In this document: positions 17,235-21,932 of the stretch, in pieces
Position numbering within the stretch: the first letter of the stretch is position 1
How the letters are laid out: every line of letters begins with the position of its first letter
Assembly (NCBI GenBank): GCA_900549995.1
Contig: URQQ01000068.1
Span: forward strand, 1-21,932
Origin: an uncultured Lachnospiraceae bacterium
GTDB lineage: Bacteria > Bacillota > Clostridia > Lachnospirales > Lachnospiraceae
DNA: 21,932 nucleotides
Direction: 5' to 3'
Notes under the pieces: generated by a model
Seen by the model: only the letters and a program-made list of their open reading frames with translations
What the model was told of the DNA's origin: nothing
Database searches by the model: none
Program-made: the position numbers and the translations under genes

Positions 17235-19298
17235 ATGGATGAGTTCATGGAATTGGATGATAGCAGACAGGTCATTAAGCAAAAGCTACGCCAATATTTT
17301 GATGGAAAAATTGTCCGTAAGGACTTAACGAAGCATATTAAAGAGGGTGCAAATGTTCCGGTGTATGTTCTGGAGTTTCTGCTGGGACAGTATTGCAGTT
17401 CCGATGACGATGACATTATTGAGGAAGGAGTAAGCAATGTAAAGCGTATTCTGGCGGACAACTTTGTTCGACCCGATGAAGCACAGAAGGTTCTGTCTAC
17501 ACTCCGTGAGCGTGGCAGCTATACCGTGATTGATAAAATAACAGTACATCTGAATATTAAGGAAGATCGTTATGAGGCGGAGTTCTCAAACCTTGGTGTG
17601 AAAAATATTCCGATTCATCCGGATTACCCGTCCAAGTATGACCGTCTGCTTTGCGGCGGTATCTGGTGTATTTTGCAGTTGGACTATGAATTTATTGAGG
17701 AAGATAAGAAAAATACAACACCGATTCGTGTGCGTAAGCTGACACCGATTCAGATGCCGCACATTGACATGGATGAGCTAAAGAATGGAAGAAAGGCATT
17801 TACCAAGGAGGAATGGATAGATGTTCTCATTCGCTCTACGGGAATGGAGCCGGATAAGCTGTCAGACCGTGTGAAATGGCTTCTTCTAGCCCGTATGATT
17901 CCATTAGTGGAAAATAACTTCAATCTTTGTGAATTGGGACCTCGAAGCACTGGTAAGTCCCATATTTACAAAGAGATTTCCCCGAATAGCATCCTGGTTT
18001 CCGGTGGACAGACGACCGTTGCAAACCTGTTCTATAATATGGCAAGTAAGACCATCGGACTGGTTGGTATGTGGGACTGTGTGGCTTTTGATGAAGTTGC
18101 GGGCATCACATTCAAGGATAAAGATGGTATTCAGATTATGAAAGACTACATGGCATCCGGTTCGTTTGCCCGTGGTCGTGAAGAAAAGGCAGCGTCTGCT
18201 TCTATGGCATTTATCGGAAATATCAATCAGAGTGTCGATGTTTTGCAGAAAACATCACACTTATTTGAACCATTTCCGGCAGCCATGGCATACGATACCG
18301 CTTTCCTTGACCGGATGCACTGTTATGTTCCCGGATGGGAGATTCCGAAGTACAGACCGGATTTCTTTACGGATGACTATGGTTTCATTACGGATTACCT
18401 TTCTGAGTATATGAGGGAAATGCGTAAAGAATCTTATGGAGATGCGTTTGACAAGTATTTCCGTCTTGGAAGTAACTTAAATCAGCGAGACACGATTGCT
18501 GTTCGTAAGATGGTTTCCGGTTATACAAAGCTCGTTTACCCGGATGGCGATTATACAAAAGAGCAGGTGGAGGAGATTGTAAGTATCGCACTGGAGCTTC
18601 GCCGCAGAGTGAAGGAACAGTTAAAGAAGATTGGCGGTATGGAGTTCTATGATGTAAACTTCTCCTACATAGATAATGAGACCTTTGAAGAACATTATGT
18701 TTCTGTACCGGAAACAGGCGGCGGTAAGCTGATTCCGGAGGGAATGAACAATCCGGGTAATATCTATACCGTTTCCAGAGGAAAGACGGGAATGGTTGGC
18801 GTATATCGTCTGGAAACACAGGTTCTTCCGGGAAATGGCAAGTTTGAGCGTACTGGTATCGGTACAGACCGTGAAGCAAAAGAAGCGACCAATACAGCAT
18901 TTAACTTCCTGAAAGCAAACAGTAATTCGATTTCAGGTGCTATCAGTACGACAACAAAGGATTACATCATCAACTATCAGGATTTGAATGGGCTGGGAAT
19001 TACCAATAAACTGTCACTCCCTACGTTGATTGCGATTTGTTCGGCTTCTCTGAATAAGCCTGCTTTGAGCAGCTTGGCAGTTCTTGGAGAAATCAGTATC
19101 AGCGGAAGTCTGATAAAGGTGGACGAGCTTGCCAATGTCCTTCAGGTTTGTCTGGACAGCGGTGCGAAGAAAGTATTGCTGCCGATTACGTCTGCGGTAG
19201 ATCTCGGAACGGTACCGTCTGAGTTGGTCGGTGCATTTAGCTTGATTTTCTATTCTACTGCGCAGGAGGCTGTATTTAAGGCTTTGGGAGTAGAGTAA
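17235..19298 (+). CDS. brxL: BREX Lon-like AAA+ protein BrxL
   Basis: A 687-aa protein matching type I BrxL in length and layout. An N-terminal region (1 to about 200, 'ANVPVYVLEFLLGQYC') is followed by an AAA+ core with Walker A GPRSTGKS at 235-242 and Walker B 'CVAFDEVAG' with D286-E287, then 'MDRMHCYVPGWEIPKY'-type sensor segments ('TAFLDRMHCYVPGW'). The C-terminal Lon-like domain runs from about residue 515 ('GVYRLETQVLPGNGKFERTG' to 'VCLDSGAKKVLLPI'). BrxL is reported as an oligomeric DNA-binding AAA+ protein needed for phage restriction in type I systems. TAGGAG lies 9 nt upstream of ATG 17235. The Ser-Lys protease dyad of Lon is not evident in the C-terminal domain. It is the last intact gene of the operon. 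Confidence 0.95.
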   Translation: MDEFMELDDSRQVIKQKLRQYFDGKIVRKDLTKHIKEGANVPVYVLEFLLGQYCSSDDDDIIEEGVSNVKRILADNFVRPDEAQKVLSTLRERGSYTVIDKITVHLNIKEDRYEAEFSNLGVKNIPIHPDYPSKYDRLLCGGIWCILQLDYEFIEEDKKNTTPIRVRKLTPIQMPHIDMDELKNGRKAFTKEEWIDVLIRSTGMEPDKLSDRVKWLLLARMIPLVENNFNLCELGPRSTGKSHIYKEISPNSILVSGGQTTVANLFYNMASKTIGLVGMWDCVAFDEVAGITFKDKDGIQIMKDYMASGSFARGREEKAASASMAFIGNINQSVDVLQKTSHLFEPFPAAMAYDTAFLDRMHCYVPGWEIPKYRPDFFTDDYGFITDYLSEYMREMRKESYGDAFDKYFRLGSNLNQRDTIAVRKMVSGYTKLVYPDGDYTKEQVEEIVSIALELRRRVKEQLKKIGGMEFYDVNFSYIDNETFEEHYVSVPETGGGKLIPEGMNNPGNIYTVSRGKTGMVGVYRLETQVLPGNGKFERTGIGTDREAKEATNTAFNFLKANSNSISGAISTTTKDYIINYQDLNGLGITNKLSLPTLIAICSASLNKPALSSLAVLGEISISGSLIKVDELANVLQVCLDSGAKKVLLPITSAVDLGTVPSELVGAFSLIFYSTAQEAVFKALGVE

Positions 19299-19308
19299 GC
19301 ATATATTT

Positions 19309-19596
19309 ATGGATAGGAACGGAGGTGGACGAAAGTTTGAATCGGAGTTTGAGCGATTGCTGAAAAGCTATCGTGAAGCCATAAGTTTTCGTTCCCGCTT
19401 TTAAGGTCTGGTAAAGGATTTTTCCCGGAGCAGCAGATGCAGCAGTCTGGCGACTATTTATGTGCCGGATAGTGTAACACAGATAGGCGACAATAGCTTT
19501 GATGAAGTAAATGAGAGGTTTATTCTGATGTGCAGCTTCGGGTCTTATGCAAAAAGCAATGCACGAAAAAAGAAATTTAAATATCAGTTGGTGTAA
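19309..19596 (+). pseudogene. Degraded leucine-rich-repeat (BspA-like) gene downstream of brxL
   Basis: ATG 19309 opens a frame reading MDRNGGGRKFESEF...SYREAISFRSRF that stops at TAA 19402-19404 after 31 codons. The same frame resumes (GLVKDF...) and continues to TAA 19594-19596 with 'LATIYVPDSVTQIGDNSFDE...GSYAKSNARKKKFKYQLV', a typical LRR_5/BspA-type terminal repeat. Between these ends, a one-base shift at the TTTTTCCC run (about 19422) would restore 'KDFFPEQQMQ', so the piece appears to carry a nonsense codon, a frameshift and probably an internal deletion joining the N- and C-terminal ends. It begins 10 nt after brxL, so it was probably once part of the operon. Confidence 0.6.
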
Positions 19597-19600
19597 GGAA

Positions 19601-19728
19601 GCATAATTGGTTTCATACTGAACAAGACGGTTCAGACCTTTTTCACCCCAGCCGAGTGCTTCTCCGACTTTTCTTTGTGTCATATTCCGGAATGTCTGGA
19701 TTCTTTTTATTTTATTCCCGATGGCCAT
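19601..19728 (-). pseudogene. Truncated XRE-family HTH regulator
   Basis: Reading from ATG at 19728 on the - strand gives 'MAIGNKIKRIQTFRNMTQRK', then 'VGEALGWGEKGLNRLVQYETN', an XRE HTH start with the characteristic 'QYE' end of the recognition region. The helix that should follow is missing: after about 19601 the frame runs into the antisense of the LRR remnant, which is not HTH-like. The gene was therefore cut after about 43 residues. It belongs to the regulator type common in clostridial accessory regions. Confidence 0.6.
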
Positions 19729-19784
19729 ATTGTGTTCAACGATATCCTTTTAATAAATCTATTGTATTGCTAAATAAACGATTT

Positions 19785-20043
19785 GTAAGTAAGTCTCGAA
19801 AAAGAGCTGCCGGCATCTGAAAGGCAGAGGTCAGATGTAACACTGACGGCGGAAAATATGAATGGAGACCAAAAGAACGGAAGAAAGGAAGTAGAGATCA
19901 TGAGACGAACATTGGAACGAAAAACAGAATGGTTTCTGATAGTTTGACGAAAATATCAAACCATGCGCCTAGATATTTTCTGGATTCTATGGCAAACTTG
20001 AAAAAGCAAAAAAACTACAAGTTTTTTCAAGGAGGATGTAAAG
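19785..20043 (+). other. IS66 leader region with stem-loops and no convincing gene
   Basis: Inverted repeats include CTGCC/GGCAG (19807-19811, 19823-19827), GTCAG/CTGAC (19830-19834, 19843-19847) and a perfect GAAAATATC/GATATTTTC (19949-19957, 19972-19980). An AAAAAACT-ACA-AGTTTTTT hairpin (20009-20027), nested in CTTGAAAAA/TTTTTCAAG, ends just before the tnpA AAGGAGG site (20029-20035) and could limit transposase translation. A 29-codon ORF (19858-19947) has no recognisable product. Confidence 0.45.
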
Positions 20044-20426
20044 TTGGATTTATGTACTCATGAGGTTCGCCTCAATCAATGGAAACTGATTATCAAACAG
20101 TGCCAAAGTCGCCCTGAAGGGCAGACGGCCAAACAATGGATGGAGGAAAACGGGGTTCAGGAAAATGCGTATTACTACTGGCTCAGGAAAGCCCGCAGGG
20201 AAGTTTACAGTCAAATGAATGACAGGAATGCTTCTCTTCCTGCTGCGCAGGGGAAAGGAGCAGTCACTTTTGTTGAATTGTCCATGACACCACAACTGAA
20301 TCCGGAAGGCTCCTTTCCCTTCCAGCCTGCAGTAATTATTAAAACTTCCCGTGCAACTATGGCCTGTCTAACGAAGTTTCTGACTGGCTGCTGGATAGAA
20401 TCCTGCAGGAGGCGTCCCATGCTTGA
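20044..20426 (+). pseudogene. tnpA: IS66 accessory protein TnpA, frameshifted
   Basis: The TTG start at 20044 is set by AAGGAGG 8 nt upstream. The product begins 'LDLCTHEVRLNQWKLIIKQC...TAKQWMEENGVQENAYYYWLRKARRE', the HTH region of IS66 TnpA, and stays homologous through 'VIIKTSRATMA'. After about 20361 the family sequence continues one frame over as 'LSNEVSDWLLDRILQEASHA', stopping at TGA 20424-20426, so about one base has been lost. In the shifted frame the protein would run straight into tnpB. TnpA is needed for transposition of IS66 elements, so this copy is probably inactive. Confidence 0.8.
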
Positions 20427-20750
20427 GGATGCCGGTGGAATCCGGCGTGTGGTACTGGCATGCGGCTTCGTTGATCTGCATAAAGGAATTGACGGACTCG
20501 CACAGATCATTGGTTCCCAATACGATCTGAAACCTTTTTCTGTGGCAGACGTTCAGACCGTATGAAGGGACTGCTCTGGATGGGCAGCGGCTTCCTGCTG
20601 TTTTATAAAAGATTTGAGGACGGCTCCCTTGCATGGCCAAGAACAACGCAGGAAGCGGCTGACATTACACAGGAGCAGTTCCGTATCCTGATGCTGGGAT
20701 TAAATCCGCTCGATCCAAAGATAAAGGAAGTCCATCCAAGACCTGTTTTA
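20419..20750 (+). pseudogene. tnpB: IS66 Orf2 protein TnpB, broken by deletion and frameshift
   Basis: ATG 20419 overlaps the ancestral tnpA stop (ATGCTTGA), the normal IS66 coupling. 'MLEDAGGIRRVVLACGFVDL', 'HKGIDGLAQIIGSQYDLKPF' are followed by the wrong frame, ending at TGA 20563-20565. The conserved 'FCGRRSDRMKGLLWMGSGFL', 'FYKRFEDGSLAWPRTTQEAA' resumes in another frame from 20538. The family normally has about seven more residues at this junction, so about 22 nt seem to be deleted (inference from the usual TnpB sequence). The second frame stays open to 21008, beyond the expected TnpB end near 20750, so the true stop is uncertain. Confidence 0.8.
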
Positions 20751-20985
20751 TACAGCTTCTATCAGCCTGTTCCCACACATAAGAAGGCAGCCTGGCTGTC
20801 GTTCTTTCGCTTTGGAGCCCTTTCGGGCCACAGCTTCTGTACTTTGACAATTCTATATTTTCTATGCTTCCTGTCTGCCTCAATCAGTTTTATCTATCGG
20901 CAGAATGACGGACAGCCCTTTTGTCAGGATTCGCCCTTTCCACCCAGGTGTAGTATACTGGGAAGCATAAAGGAGTTATACATTT

Positions 20986-21932
20986 ATGGGCGGGAAGTAT
21001 ACGGTTGATGAAATGGTTAAATGCAGCAAACAGGAGCTGATGCTCATGGTCCTTGCCATGCAGGAGCAAATGGAGAGGATGAACGAAAACTTGGAAAACC
21101 TGATCGAGCAGATAAGAGTGGCAAATCTGAAGCGTTTTGGGCGCCATACGGAAAAAATGTCAGAATTGGACGGACAGCTTTCCTTTTTCAATGAAGCTGA
21201 GTATTATTCCGAAGATGCCGGAGAAACAGAGTTGGAAGAGGTACTGCCCCAGAAAGAGCGAAGTAAAAAGCAGAAAGGCAAACGGGAGGCTGACCTTAAG
21301 GATTTCCCGGAAGAAATGCATGACCATGATGTTACAGAAAAACAGCTCAATGGGATATTCGGTGAAGGGAACTGGCGTGAAATACCGACGGAGGAATACA
21401 AGCGTCTCCGTTATGAGCCTGCGTCATGGACAGTTGAAAACCATAAAGTGTATGTATATGTGGGGACGGATGGCAGCCATCAGGATGAATTCCTTCGTGG
21501 AGATCGTCCCAAGGATCTTTTGCGCAATAGTATCCATACGCCGTCTTTAGGTGCAGCTATCATGAATGCCAAATATGTGAATTCACTGCCTTTGTACCGG
21601 ATTGAAAAGGAATTCCAGAGGAATGGTGTTAATTTATTCCGCCAGACAATGGCTAACTGGGTCATCCGCTGTTCGGAACGTTATGTATCTCCGCTGTATG
21701 ATTCCCTGTGAACAAAGCTTCTGGAATACCATGCCACCCAGGCTGATGAAACCCCTGTGGAAGTCATCCATGATGGCCGAAGTGCCGGAAGCAAAAGCTA
21801 TATGTGGATCCACCGTTCCGGGGAGATGTACACAGACAGGCCGATTGTTCTGTATGAATACCAGAAGACGAGAAACAGTGAGCATCCCCTGGAATTCTAT
21901 AAGGACTTTCAAGGAATACTGGTTACGGATGG
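20986..21932 (+). pseudogene. tnpC: IS66 transposase TnpC, in-frame TGA, 3' end outside window
   Basis: ATG 20986 follows AAGGAG. The N-terminal part has the leucine-rich coiled region 'KQELMLMVLAMQEQMERMNE' and 'RFGRHTEKM', and the central 'NSLPLYRIEKEFQRNGVNLF', 'RQTMANWVIR' is diagnostic of IS66 transposase. TGA at 21709-21711 interrupts the frame after 241 residues. The same frame then continues with the catalytic domain: 'ATQADETPVEVIHDGR' (first DDE aspartate, codon 21745-21747) and 'FQGILVTDG' (second aspartate, codon 21928-21930). The third acidic residue lies beyond the window. With the stop before the first catalytic residue, the product is inactive unless TGA is read through. Confidence 0.85.

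Larger units (their letters stand above)
19785..21932 (+). mobile_element. IS66-family insertion sequence, decayed, right end outside window
   Basis: Three genes in the IS66 order tnpA-tnpB-tnpC are present on the + strand and all are disrupted. The candidate left end is GTAAGTAAGTCTCG at 19785, since IS66 ends usually begin GTAA; the 8 nt before it (AACGATTT) would be the target duplication, but the right end is not in the window, so neither can be confirmed. The 259-nt leader before tnpA holds several small stem-loops. Certainty is high for the family and low for the exact left boundary. Confidence 0.75.

Noticed and set aside
19276..19600. C-terminal part of the 150-aa - strand frame that starts with the XRE fragment
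   Set aside because: After about residue 43 it is the antisense of the LRR remnant and the brxL 3' end, with no HTH-family features; only the N-terminal part is kept as a pseudogene.
20751..21008. Extension of the second tnpB frame to 21008
   Set aside because: It overlaps the tnpC start and reads as low-complexity Ser/Phe/Leu sequence beyond the usual TnpB length, so it is probably an artefact of lost stop or frame.

Overview
The window looks like a chromosomal segment of a gut-type clostridial Firmicute, most likely Lachnospiraceae. This is inferred from strong AGGAGG-type ribosome sites, the protein styles (clostridial old-yellow-enzyme proteins, small Cro-like regulator, clostridial IS66) and moderate GC; the genus cannot be told. 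Its main content is a complete type I BREX anti-phage operon, all on the + strand, carrying two genes that are not part of the six-gene core.

Left flank (1-2379): the 3' end of one flavin/Fe-S oxidoreductase and a complete paralogue (old-yellow-enzyme TIM barrel, 4Fe-4S motif, FAD/NAD domains). Its GC is clearly higher than the rest (57% in one 60-nt line counted). A 23-bp-stem terminator-like palindrome (2515-2566) closes this block.

BREX block (about 2620-19298): a sigma-A-like promoter with GTTCA/TGAAC operator-like repeats leads into a 70-aa Cro/C1-type regulator, then brxA, brxB, brxC (AAA+-type ATPase), pglX (N6-adenine methyltransferase), an ApeA-like HEPN putative RNase, pglZ (alkaline-phosphatase superfamily), a Schlafen AlbA_2/GHKL-ATPase/winged-helix protein, and brxL (AAA+/Lon-like). 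Gaps are short (3 to about 120 nt) and there is no internal terminator, so one long operon is likely. Known biology: in type I BREX, PglX methylates host DNA at a non-palindromic site and the complex blocks phage replication. The inference here is that the HEPN protein is a second, abortive-infection layer wired into the same transcript, and that the AlbA_2/ATPase protein is a regulator or accessory effector. The middle of pglX and all of the HEPN gene are much more AT-rich than their neighbours, suggesting modular exchange.

Right flank (19299-21932): decay. There is a broken leucine-rich-repeat (BspA-like) gene, a truncated XRE regulator on the - strand, and an IS66-family element whose tnpA, tnpB and tnpC are each disrupted (frameshift, deletion plus frameshift, in-frame TGA). 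It runs off the right end. No tRNA, rRNA or CRISPR array was seen.
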